This document shows positions 36,488 to 44,674 of a DNA stretch of 64,000 nucleotides, in pieces. The notes beneath the pieces are model-generated. The model was not told the origin of the DNA and searched no databases. It saw nothing but the letters and a program-made list of their open reading frames with translations. The DNA is from Aurantiochytrium sp. KH105. Lineage: Eukaryota; Sar; Bigyra; Thraustochytrida; Thraustochytriidae. Position 1 is the stretch's first letter, and every line of letters starts with the position of its first letter. Position numbers and translations under genes: made by a program. The stretch lies in NCBI GenBank assembly GCA_003116975.1, contig BGKB01000019.1, positions 496,001-560,000 on the forward strand. Direction: 5' to 3'.

Positions 36488-37207
36488 GGTATAAAACGCG
36501 ACCAAATGGACGGCCTGAGTGTTTGTTTATACCGTACAATTCGACGGTCAAAGCAGCACTGCGCGTCCGCTACGCCGTCACCTCCTCGCACCGCGTTCGA
36601 TCAAGCACGCGCGTTAGCGCTCTGGTCTTGCACCAAGGCTTGGTCAGGAGGGTTCTCGCCCTGAGCGCAGGACTCGGGTCGGTGGTGGTGGGCAGAGCAG
36701 ACGCCGCCACCGCGCGTCGTCCCAGAGCTCTTTCTTCAAAGGTCTGCAAACCAAACGACAGCCACGCTCCTTGTCTGCCACGCGCGCTCCCGCTCAGCCA
36801 GCCAGCCAGCCAGCCAACCACGAGCGCCGCGCCCAATGCCTTCGCCCGCGCCTGAGGACTGGGTCTCGAGGTCTGGCGATGGCAGGTTGACTGGCCAGAA
36901 GCAGGGCCGCGGATATCCTCGCTTACGAACAGAAGCGAGGATATCCTCGCTTCAGAGGCGCCGTCTCCTTTTGCGTTGCGCAGCCGTGGTTAGGCGCCCG
37001 AGTCGCTTTTGCGAGAGCAGCTGCAGAACGTGATCGCGAGCGTCGCGCGCGGGAGCTGCAACGAGCGAGGAGGCCGAGGCGGGGTCGACGTTGTGCGGTC
37101 GCGCATCGAGATCGCGTCGTGGCAATTCTTTATTGCAAACGGCGGAAAAGCAGGAGCGCGAGGTGTTCGTTCCATTCCTTGTCGAGCAGGGCCTCTTTTG
37201 AGAGAGC
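36488..37207. promoter_or_regulatory. Probable bidirectional promoter, NOP2/MSH2
   Basis: The 720 bp between the divergent ATGs, GC-rich, with CCAG runs near 36795-36815 and a 22-bp palindrome with half-site repeat (separate entry). No exon encoding the missing MSH2 domain I could be found in any frame. Regulatory role is inferred from position. Confidence 0.5.
36911..36953. promoter_or_regulatory. 22-bp perfect palindrome with 14-nt direct repeat
   Basis: GAAGCGAGGATATCCTCGCTTC at 36932-36953 is a perfect 22-nt palindrome (quoted as an aligned pattern). GGATATCCTCGCTT at 36911-36924 repeats its right half exactly (36939-36952). It lies ~445 bp upstream of the NOP2 ATG and ~255 bp upstream of the MSH2 ATG. 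Looks like a dimeric-factor binding site; the factor is unknown. Confidence 0.6.
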
Positions 37208-39646
37208 ATGGCCGACCTTGCTGAGGAGATGAGCAGTGGCGGCGGCGGCGGCGACGGCCTCGCGATGGAAGGCTGCACGGTCGTGATTGTCGCAGGCCCG
37301 CCGACCAAAACGAGCGCTGTGCGTCTCGGCGTCGCCGTGCACGAAGAGCGCGCAAGGAGCGACTTGGACGATAAGAAACGCGGCAAGGTGACCGTGTACG
37401 AGTTCGAGGACTGCGACGCCCTGACAAACCTAGAAAGCCTTCTCGTCGGTCTCGGCGGCGCCACAGGCATTCAGTCCGTATACCATAGTGGCGATGAAAG
37501 TGTTGAAAAGCTTGTGGGTGAAAAGGGACTCGGCATCGCCTGCGCCGAGACCGTTGGCGGCAAGGATCTCGCAACCACGAGCATGGCCCAGGACGTCGAA
37601 ACGCTAACGGGCGCCGAAGGATCAACGGGCCGCGCCGTGCTGCGCAGTTTTGAAGGCGGAGATGGACTGGGCATGCGAGCCCTGGCAGGCGTCATTCGCA
37701 AGTCAGGTCTGCTGGAAGACGAGGATGCGCGCGGAACCATCGAGCTCGAACAAGGTCGCCTGAACCAATACATGCGGCTCGACGCGGCGGCTGTCGAGGC
37801 GCTTAATTTGTTTCCGGCCACATCTACGCGAGACGGTCGCGCTGTGGTCCAGGAAAAGGCTGCGAGCGTCTTTGGCGTGCTCAATCACTGCACGACCAAG
37901 GAGATTGGCGCGCGTCTGCTACGACGATGGATCCGACAGCCCTTGCTGGATGCTGCAGAGATTCGCAAACGCCAGAACCTGGTCTTTGCGCTCAAGGAGG
38001 ATGATACACGTCGCGCAGAAATTCGTCAGCAGCTGCGGCAAGTTCCGGATATTGCTCGTCTCACGCGACGCCTGCGCGGCGAAAGGCCTCGCGGAGGCCT
38101 CAAGGAGATGTATGTTCTCTATGAGTTTGCCCGGCGACTGCCGAACCTTGCCGATGTTCTCCGCGAGGATAGCGCGGGAGACACGCCAGCATGCGCAGCG
38201 CTCGTGGCGCTTGGGGACCAAGTGCATGCGTTGGGGTCCAAGAACCGGTTCGGAAAGTACCTCGAGCTGGTGGAAGGCGTGCTGGACATGGAATATGCCC
38301 CCGCAGAATTCCGCGTCCAGTCGCAGCATGACGAGACCGGGGAGCTTGCCAATTTGTACGAAAAGCTGACCAAGATTCAGCACAGCGTCGAGGACGCGCG
38401 GCAGGAACTCGAAGACGGCACGCTGAGTGCCATGGCACCTCGCTTCGAGACGGACGCCGCCATGCTGCGCACGTATGGCTTCCACTTTCGCATTAACAAG
38501 AAACACGACAATGATCTGAAAAAGGTCAAGGGCGATGCCAAGTATTTGAGCGTGGTGAGCGCTGGCATTCGATGGACCACGCAAGGCCTACAGACGCTCT
38601 CGGAGCGCCACACGGACACGCTTGGCCGCATCGAAGCCGCGCAGCTCAAGCTAGTGCAGCAGGCAGCCCAAGTGGCTGCGACCTTTGAGCCCCTCTTTGA
38701 AGCAGCGTCGAGCCTCGCAGCCCAGCTCGATGTCTTGGCAAGTCTCGCGCATGCTGCTGCCTTTGCGCCAGCAACGTACGTCCAGCCCGAGCTCGTTGGA
38801 CTTGATGCGGATGCCAAGACTCGTCGCATTCAGGTGGAATCGGCTCGGCATCCGTGTCTGGAACATCTCGAGGGCGTCGACTTTATTGCCAACGACTACC
38901 GCCTTGGAAGCGCCGCGGGCGATGCGGACGAGGGAAGGTTTCAAATCATCACAGGGCCGAACATGGGTGGTAAGAGCACCTACATTCGCCAGCTGGGCAC
39001 ATTGCTGGTCATGGCACAAATGGGAAGTTTTGTCCCTGCTGAGGCAGCGACGCTTCCCATTGTTGATGCAGTGCTTGCGCGCGTGGGCGCAAGCGATGAG
39101 CAATTGCGTGGTGTCTCGACCTTTATGGCCGAGATGCTCGACGCTGCGGCAATCGTCAAGACGGCGACGGCAGACTCGCTGGTGATTATTGACGAGTTGG
39201 GCCGCGGAACCTCGACATACGACGGATTTGGGCTGGCGTGGGCCATTTCGCGCCACCTGGCAACGTCGGTGGGCTGCTTTTGTCTCTTTGCCACGCACTT
39301 TCACGAGCTTACTGTGCTGGCCAACGAAGTGGAAAAGGGCCTCGTCTCGAACAAGCACGTTGCTGCGCACGCAACGGATGATGCCATCACCATGCTTTAC
39401 AATGTAAACAAAGGACCGTGCCAAGAGTCTTTTGGCATTAACATTGCCAGCATGGCAGGTTTTCCGCCGGACGTCATTGCCTCTGCCAAACGTAAGGCCG
39501 ACCAGCTCGAGCGCCTGAACACGAGCACATCGTCGGACACGCGGGAGGCCGAGGACCAGGCCCTGCAAAAGGTGCTCAAATTCGCCAAACTTTCCAAGAC
39601 CGACGCTTGCGATATCGCCAAAGTTCGCGCTCTTCTCGCAGCCTAA
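37208..39646 (+). CDS. MSH2: MSH2 DNA mismatch-repair ATPase, lacking N-terminal domain I
   Basis: 812 residues, ATG at 37208. MSH2 pairs with MSH6 or MSH3 to recognise mispairs. MutS II connector starts almost at once ('VRLGVAVHEERARSDLDD'). The lever/clamp core includes 'NQYMRLDAAAVEALNLFP', matching the QYMKLDIAAVRALNLF of MSH2. Walker A GPNMGGKST lies at 583-591, Walker B 'LVIIDELGRGTSTYDGFGLAW', then 'FATHFHELTVLANE' and the C-terminal 'ESFGINIASMAGFPPDVI', all MSH2-type rather than MSH4/5/6. Human MSH2 is 934 residues; the ~120-residue domain I (human residues 1-124) is missing, and none of the 720 bp upstream encodes it. Either the lineage lost domain I or the missing exon is much farther away, which the divergent NOP2 gene makes unlikely. 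Confidence 0.96.
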   Translation: MADLAEEMSSGGGGGDGLAMEGCTVVIVAGPPTKTSAVRLGVAVHEERARSDLDDKKRGKVTVYEFEDCDALTNLESLLVGLGGATGIQSVYHSGDESVEKLVGEKGLGIACAETVGGKDLATTSMAQDVETLTGAEGSTGRAVLRSFEGGDGLGMRALAGVIRKSGLLEDEDARGTIELEQGRLNQYMRLDAAAVEALNLFPATSTRDGRAVVQEKAASVFGVLNHCTTKEIGARLLRRWIRQPLLDAAEIRKRQNLVFALKEDDTRRAEIRQQLRQVPDIARLTRRLRGERPRGGLKEMYVLYEFARRLPNLADVLREDSAGDTPACAALVALGDQVHALGSKNRFGKYLELVEGVLDMEYAPAEFRVQSQHDETGELANLYEKLTKIQHSVEDARQELEDGTLSAMAPRFETDAAMLRTYGFHFRINKKHDNDLKKVKGDAKYLSVVSAGIRWTTQGLQTLSERHTDTLGRIEAAQLKLVQQAAQVAATFEPLFEAASSLAAQLDVLASLAHAAAFAPATYVQPELVGLDADAKTRRIQVESARHPCLEHLEGVDFIANDYRLGSAAGDADEGRFQIITGPNMGGKSTYIRQLGTLLVMAQMGSFVPAEAATLPIVDAVLARVGASDEQLRGVSTFMAEMLDAAAIVKTATADSLVIIDELGRGTSTYDGFGLAWAISRHLATSVGCFCLFATHFHELTVLANEVEKGLVSNKHVAAHATDDAITMLYNVNKGPCQESFGINIASMAGFPPDVIASAKRKADQLERLNTSTSSDTREAEDQALQKVLKFAKLSKTDACDIAKVRALLAA

Positions 39647-39999
39647 CAGTAAACATCAAAACATCAACATCTGACTCTCTTCCTCGTGGTGCCAAAAGGG
39701 GACTTTCTTGCTGTTTGCCATCATTTTTTCAGGATTCTAGTATTCGCCAGACAGCCAATAATTGCACGAAGCGTTATCTTGAATGTCAATGTGAATCCAA
39801 GGTGGCTCGATGGGCAAGGTTTGCTTGCTCTCTTTTCTTCTAAAGGCCTACTACAACCACCCTGGTGTGCGTGCCGCGTGTTCACGTTCCAGTATACTAT
39901 TTGCGGGCCACTCAAACCTAGCACATCAAATCCCGTTCATTTGGTGTTGTTGTTTCATTCATCCGGCGGCGCCTGCTTGGTCGTCGTGTTTGAGACGCC
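39647..39999. other. Spacer between MSH2 and QTRT2
   Basis: AT-richer 353-bp region with no credible frame; should hold the MSH2 3' UTR and QTRT2 promoter. Confidence 0.5.
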
Positions 40000-41232
40000 A
40001 TGGCGCGCAAGGTGGGCGCGTGCGTGCTGTCGCTGTCGAGCGGCCGACCGCCGTTCCTCTCGCAACAACTGCTTCAAGAGCTCGAGGAGGAGAAGCGACA
40101 TGATAGCAGTGGCGACGGTGATGCGAGCACGAACGCAAGTCCCGCGGCTCTGAGCTTTGCGGCGGACGTGGGCACGCTGCTGCCAGGCAAAGAGGCGCTC
40201 AAGGAGCACAGTGCGGCCCACGTCGAGTCTGACATGCGGTCGTTCTTTGGTCTAAGCGCATCGCTTTTCGTTGTGGCACAGATCAGAAGCGGCCTGCTCG
40301 CACCGCCGGACACCAGCGTCGCCAAGGGCGCAGGGGATGTGGTCCTTTTGTCCTCGGCCATGGAGCGCATTGCCATGCCCCTCGAGGAATACTTGGATTT
40401 GGCAAGCAATGTGATGCATGCTGACCTCACCGAGTGCCCGTACGAGGCGGTTGGCCCAGGGTATTCGCGAAAGCACGCGGATCGCGCGCTCAAACGTGCT
40501 CGTCAGTGGACGGAGAAGGCCCTTTCGTGGTGGAACCAGGAAGACAACGGTGATCGTAGCGGTCAGCAACTTTTGCTTCCCGTAGTGGGACTCGATGAAA
40601 ACGCACAGCAGCGCTGTCTCGAAGATGTCCGGAAACTTGCCAAAGAGGCAGGGATAGCATCCCTCGGAGGGGCAGAGAGCAGTGTTGGCATTTCTCTGGC
40701 CAATTTGAGATATCTCGACGCGGACACGCAAATTACGCGCATTCGCAAGGCACGCGCACAGGCCGGCCCTGATGTCATGTTGTATGCCGTCATGGGTACG
40801 GCGTCATTGCCTCAGTTGGTGGCGGCCCTTGCGGTGGGCGCCAACGCGGTGGAAACGTCGCTGCCTTACATGCTTACGAAGCTCAACACGGCGTTATCCT
40901 TTGCCGTGGAGGCGGAGGGTCCCGGTGGTCCGCTGACTGTAAACCTGCTCGACACGCGTTTGTGCGAGGACAAGGCACCAATTTCTGCTGGGTGTCCATG
41001 CTGGGCTTGCGAGCGTCACACACGAGGGTACATGCAGCATTTGCTGAGCGCCAAAGAGCTGCTTGGCCAGATGCTCTTGTACTTACACAATGCCTCGATG
41101 CTTATTCGCCTTCTTGAGCATGTGCGTGCCTTGCCTTCCGAGGAGGACCGACTTGCCTTTGCTCGAGCATGGGCACCAGGCTTGAGCTCTTCACTTCAGC
41201 AGTCCGAGACGCCGCCGCAACCCCAGGTTTAG
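40000..41232 (+). CDS. QTRT2: Queuine tRNA-ribosyltransferase accessory subunit 2 (QTRT2)
   Basis: 410 residues, ATG at 40000. QTRT2 is the non-catalytic partner of QTRT1 in the heterodimer that swaps guanine-34 for queuine in GUN-anticodon tRNAs, at the mitochondrial outer membrane. The TGT fold is clear: 'VVGLDENAQQRC', 'MLYAVMGTASLPQLVAALAVGANAVETSLPYMLT' (given as parts). The zinc site is C332-P-C334-W-A-C337 with H363 in 'LLYLHN', the same C-x-C-x2-C-x26-(next)H spacing as mammalian QTRT2. The N-terminus keeps the accessory-subunit style 'GACVLSLSSGRPPFLS' and 'GPGYSRKHADRA' insert, not the catalytic-subunit Asp motifs. Its presence implies queuine salvage and a QTRT1 gene elsewhere. Confidence 0.9.
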   Translation: MARKVGACVLSLSSGRPPFLSQQLLQELEEEKRHDSSGDGDASTNASPAALSFAADVGTLLPGKEALKEHSAAHVESDMRSFFGLSASLFVVAQIRSGLLAPPDTSVAKGAGDVVLLSSAMERIAMPLEEYLDLASNVMHADLTECPYEAVGPGYSRKHADRALKRARQWTEKALSWWNQEDNGDRSGQQLLLPVVGLDENAQQRCLEDVRKLAKEAGIASLGGAESSVGISLANLRYLDADTQITRIRKARAQAGPDVMLYAVMGTASLPQLVAALAVGANAVETSLPYMLTKLNTALSFAVEAEGPGGPLTVNLLDTRLCEDKAPISAGCPCWACERHTRGYMQHLLSAKELLGQMLLYLHNASMLIRLLEHVRALPSEEDRLAFARAWAPGLSSSLQQSETPPQPQV

Positions 41233-41628
41233 GGCCAGGTTTAGGTCCAGGCTAAATTCACGAAGCAGCAGCAGCAGCAGCAGTAACAGCAGCAGCAAAT
41301 CGTAAGATGAATGAATTATGAAGACGAGAAGGTCCCACTGTTGAGTGTGAAAAGTTAGTAAAAACAAAGAGAACTTGTCCCCCCCCCCCCGGAAGGAATA
41401 GAAATCCCCAAGCACATGGTGCTGGACTGCCGCGAAGAAGGAGTCACAGCCATCAAGAAAAAGAATGAGAGAAAAAAGAAGAAGAGATGGAAGGAACAAG
41501 GTATTGGCAGAAACAAGTCGGGTCTGCAGCTGCAGAAAAGAAGAACCGGCCTGAAGCGAACACATGCAAGACCATGAGCAAAAGCTCGCACGATCGATCA
41601 CGTCCATATCATTCTGAATACGTCAATT
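41233..41628. other. Convergent spacer with AGC run and C12 homopolymer
   Basis: Between QTRT2 and uL4m stops. Contains an AGCAGC run (41264-41300), an uninterrupted run of 12 C at 41379-41390 and a purine-rich stretch (41450-41490). No gene. Confidence 0.6.
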
Positions 41629-42744
41629 TTAGCGCGAAAAATAGATCTTGCGGATGTTCTCATCGAGGCGACGGTAGAGTGCCTCGAGAGCCTCACGCTT
41701 GATGACGATCTTCTCAAAAGAAAGAATGTCATAGACGTTGAGGCCAATCTGAGGCAGGACATGAGCATTGGGAACGTTGCTCACGGCGAGACGAAAGTGT
41801 TCGCTCCTCTCGTCGGTGTCCACAAAGAGAGCCGAACCCCAGTCTTGGTCCTCCAGCATGGCAGCGACGTGCTTGGTCCTGATCGACAGACGCGAGGTCG
41901 CAGCCTCGACGACGACCTCGCCAGCGCTCTCATCAGCGTCGGCGGCAGGAGCGGGAGCAGCCGCCACCTCGGGCTCGAGCGTGTCAACGACAATGAGGTT
42001 GCCCTCGTACAATCGAGCGGAAAGCACGCTGCGAAGGCCAAGACGCACGTACTTTTTGTTGAGCTTGTAGCTAAAGTCGCGGTTGCCACGAGCGGCGAGT
42101 GCGACGGCACCGCCACGCATGTGCGGGGCGCGCGTGGAGCCTTGACGAGCGCGGCCCGTTCCCTTTTGGGGAAAGGGCTTGCGTGTGGAGCCGCTGACCT
42201 CGGAGCGGTTCTTTTGTTTGGCGAGGCCACGTCGCCGCTTGGCGCGCTGCCACACGACAACGTTGTGAATGACGTCCTCGCGCATGGGCGTGCTAAAGAC
42301 GAACTCGTTGAGGTCAATGTTGCCGGCCTCTGAGAAGCTACACTCGGGCGTCAGCGAGAGAAGGGGCGCTGATTTGGGGCCCTTTTCAATCAGGTACTCG
42401 AATTCGAGGTCCTCGTCCTCCTTGACGTCCAGCACCTCCGGGTTGGAGAAGCGCAAGTTGCTCGGCAGACCCTGCGAGGGCGGCGGTGGTGGCGTCGTCA
42501 TGTCTCCGGTTGCTGAGCCTGCGTCGGCAGACGTCAGGCCGGACGACGATGGGGCCGGCGCCGAGCAGAAGGCACGCACGCCGTGCTGGCACACGCTAGC
42601 GCCGGCGCGCAGCGTCGCGGGCGCGGCCGTCGTCTCCAGCAGTCGCCGTCCGGCGGCCGCATGGCGCGTCCATGTCGCCGGCTCCGGCGCCGTGCGCGCC
42701 AGGGCCAGCGCGCGGAGCGCTCCCAGTCCGCTGCGCTGCAGCAT
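41629..42744 (-). CDS. MRPL4: Mitochondrial large-subunit ribosomal protein uL4m
   Basis: 371 residues from the ATG at 42744; the frame is open 91 codons farther 5' from a GTG codon, which I reject. The N-terminus ([18 protein letters not shown]) is a mitochondrial targeting sequence, followed by an Ala/Ser/Pro-rich linker. The uL4 fold follows: '[26 protein letters not shown]' (given in part), the extended tunnel loop '[26 protein letters not shown]' (in part; the GTGRAR-x-G-x-x-R-x-P-x-x-x-GG signature), and the C-terminal '[21 protein letters not shown]'. An Ala/Glu-rich insert near 265-285 is unusual. It is divergent to the PPPDE peptidase. Confidence 0.95.
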   Translation of the reverse strand: MLQRSGLGALRALALARTAPEPATWTRHAAAGRRLLETTAAPATLRAGASVCQHGVRAFCSAPAPSSSGLTSADAGSATGDMTTPPPPPSQGLPSNLRFSNPEVLDVKEDEDLEFEYLIEKGPKSAPLLSLTPECSFSEAGNIDLNEFVFSTPMREDVIHNVVVWQRAKRRRGLAKQKNRSEVSGSTRKPFPQKGTGRARQGSTRAPHMRGGAVALAARGNRDFSYKLNKKYVRLGLRSVLSARLYEGNLIVVDTLEPEVAAAPAPAADADESAGEVVVEAATSRLSIRTKHVAAMLEDQDWGSALFVDTDERSEHFRLAVSNVPNAHVLPQIGLNVYDILSFEKIVIKREALEALYRRLDENIRKIYFSR

Positions 42745-43559
42745 CGCGCCTCGAGCCTCTCTCTGCGCCGCGCGTGCTACACAGACGCCGATCGCGCTAT
42801 GCGCCCCGCCAGAATGCGCGCGGGCTCGGGCGCCAGGCAGCCAGCAAGCAGGCAGGCAGGCAGCAGACAGAAGCAAGCAGGCAGAGGCAGCGAGCGAGCG
42901 GCCACTCTTTAGCCACGAAAAGGGCCCGGATTTCCGGGAGAGGCGGCGGAGGACGACGGAGAGACGGGAGATGGGGGCCTGTCGGCGGGCGTGAAGGGCG
43001 ACGGCCCTCGGAGGCACGGGAAGCGGGCGGAGTCGGCAAGAGAGTGAGCCTCAGGGGCGAGGATGGCGGAATGCTCGGGTCCGTCCGTGGTTGTGGCACA
43101 ATGGCGGAGGGCTTTTCTTGATGGACTGATTCGAAAGTCGAGAAAGCTACGTAGGAACAAAATTGAAAAGGATTTCCTTGATTTGGTTGTAGGCCTGGTC
43201 GTCGGAATAGGCTCAGCTGCGACGATGACGAGGCGTATCAAAAGGAGGAACAAAGAGCCTCGTGATGTCTTCTCTTCCTTTTCATTTCCAAAAAAGCAGC
43301 ACGGAGAAGAAGGATGCAAAATAACACGAATGATAATTCTGATTCGTCACTCGTATTACGCGAATGAGGTTGGCCTAGTGTCAAAGCACAAGCACCTTTA
43401 GCCTCGTCACCCTTCCCAGTTGTCTCGTTCGCTTGCCTGCGCTGTAAAGACTCTTTCGTATTCAAGGACAGCCGTCATTGCTTCTCTCCCCCTTAACTTT
43501 TTCCTTGTTTGTTTGTCAGCTGGCTGCAAAGTGCACGTGCCCGGAAATAAATCTCCATT

Positions 43560-43600
<41 letters not shown>

Positions 43601-43620
43601 AGTGCCAAAAACAACCGACG
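42745..43620. other. Divergent spacer, uL4m/PPPDE, with CAAG microsatellite
   Basis: 876 bp, GC-rich near uL4m and AT-richer near the peptidase. It contains a 112-codon forward frame (43063-43401) that I reject as coding (see rejected list), and (CAAG)10 at 43561-43600 that ends 20 bp before the PPPDE ATG, so the repeat is probably in its 5' UTR. Confidence 0.55.
43561..43600. repeat. (CAAG)10 tetranucleotide microsatellite in a likely 5' UTR
   Basis: Ten perfect CAAG units ending 20 bp upstream of the PPPDE ATG. Confidence 0.97.
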
Positions 43621-44674
43621 ATGGAGGTCAAGGTCAACGTGTACGACATCGCGACCAAGGTGAACCGCTACGTGAGCTGGATGGGGCTCGGCGCGTGTAC
43701 GTACATACAGCTCCTGCGTGCTCAATTGGCCAGCGCGTCGCGCGCGTGGTACTTGCACGCGGCGGAGAACGATTGCGCCAAGGTGTGCAGCAAGCAGGCG
43801 ACTTGAAGACCCGACGACTGACGACGACGACGACTACGACGATGACAACGATGGGGGCGGTATACTGGCCAACGGACTTGGGAAACGCATACAACTTTGT
43901 TTGCAACTGCAACAACAGACCACACGGGTGTTCAAATCGGCTCGCGCGAATATACCTTTTCAAATGGAGGCGTCGTGTACCATACCCCGCTGGACGCCGG
44001 CGAGGAGGCGATCTACAAGGAGACCATTGACATGGGAGAGGTAGGTATTAAATGTTTTCGATCGCTTATGTTAAGCCGTCTTGGCTTTCGTATCTGACTT
44101 TTGCTGTTTTTGTATTCATTCTCAAAGGTGGAATCGATGACAGAAGTGAACGCAGCAGTGGGCCAACTTCGGGCACAATTCGCGGCAGGATCCTACAATC
44201 TTGTAAATCAAAACTGCGTACGTTGTATCGAGGCGATGGGCTGCCTGCCTGTTGATAAAGGGGTTGGGGTTTCGCACACCGTGACGTTGACGAACGAACG
44301 AACGAACGAACGAACGAACGAACGAACGAATGAATGAATATTAACGTGAATGCATGCAAGCGCAGAATCACTTTACAGATGCACTGGTGCGAAAACTTGT
44401 AGGAAAGGGAATTCCGTCATACATTAATCGCGCCGCCAAGCTTGGCGCTGGTTTTGGCCCCAAGGACGTTACGGAGAGCTCGGACAAGAAAAAGAAAGCC
44501 AACAAAGGCAAGAACAAGGACGAGAAAGCTTCGACTGCGCGTCCACAGCTCACGGAGGCGCAACGCGCCAAGCTCGCCAAGATCAAGGGCCCCGCCAACG
44601 GTGCCAAAGCTAACGCCAAGGCGTCAGCAAGCGCTGAGCTCGACGCCGAAGACGAGAACGAGGACGACGTGTGA
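43621..44674 (+). CDS. PPPDE/DeSI-family cysteine peptidase (deSUMOylase-like), four exons
   Basis: Exons 43621-43696, 43919-44040, 44128-44217 and 44366-44674, giving 198 residues. Introns start GTACGT (43697-43918), GTAGGT (44041-44127) and GTACGT (44218-44365) and end CAG, AAG and CAG; joining them keeps one frame and restores the family motifs, which is strong support. The protein begins 'MEVKVNVYDIATKVNRYVSW', then 'GLGAYHTGVQIGSREYTF' with the catalytic His (~28), and 'SYNLVNQNCNHFTDALVRKL' with the catalytic Cys (~96) in the N-C-N-H-F motif; the split Tyr of 'AYHTG' and the N-C/N-H-F junction fall exactly on intron borders. PPPDE peptidases (DeSI-1/2) are thiol hydrolases acting on SUMO or ubiquitin conjugates. 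The C-tail is Lys/Ala-rich and acidic at the end. It is the only gene here whose introns I could place. Confidence 0.93.
44291..44334. repeat. GAAC tetranucleotide microsatellite inside intron 3
   Basis: About ten GAAC units decaying to GAAT, within the third intron of the PPPDE gene (44218-44365). Confidence 0.92.

Noticed and set aside
42745-43017. 91-codon extension of uL4m from a GTG codon
   Set aside because: Non-ATG start and low-complexity sequence; the ATG at 42744 gives a standard mitochondrial presequence.
43063-43401. 112-codon forward frame with ATG between uL4m and PPPDE
   Set aside because: No recognisable motif, in a divergent spacer; frames of this length are expected by chance in GC-rich DNA.
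43561-43600. CRISPR-like regular repeat
   Set aside because: A plain (CAAG)10 microsatellite with no spacers, as are the other short arrays in this window.
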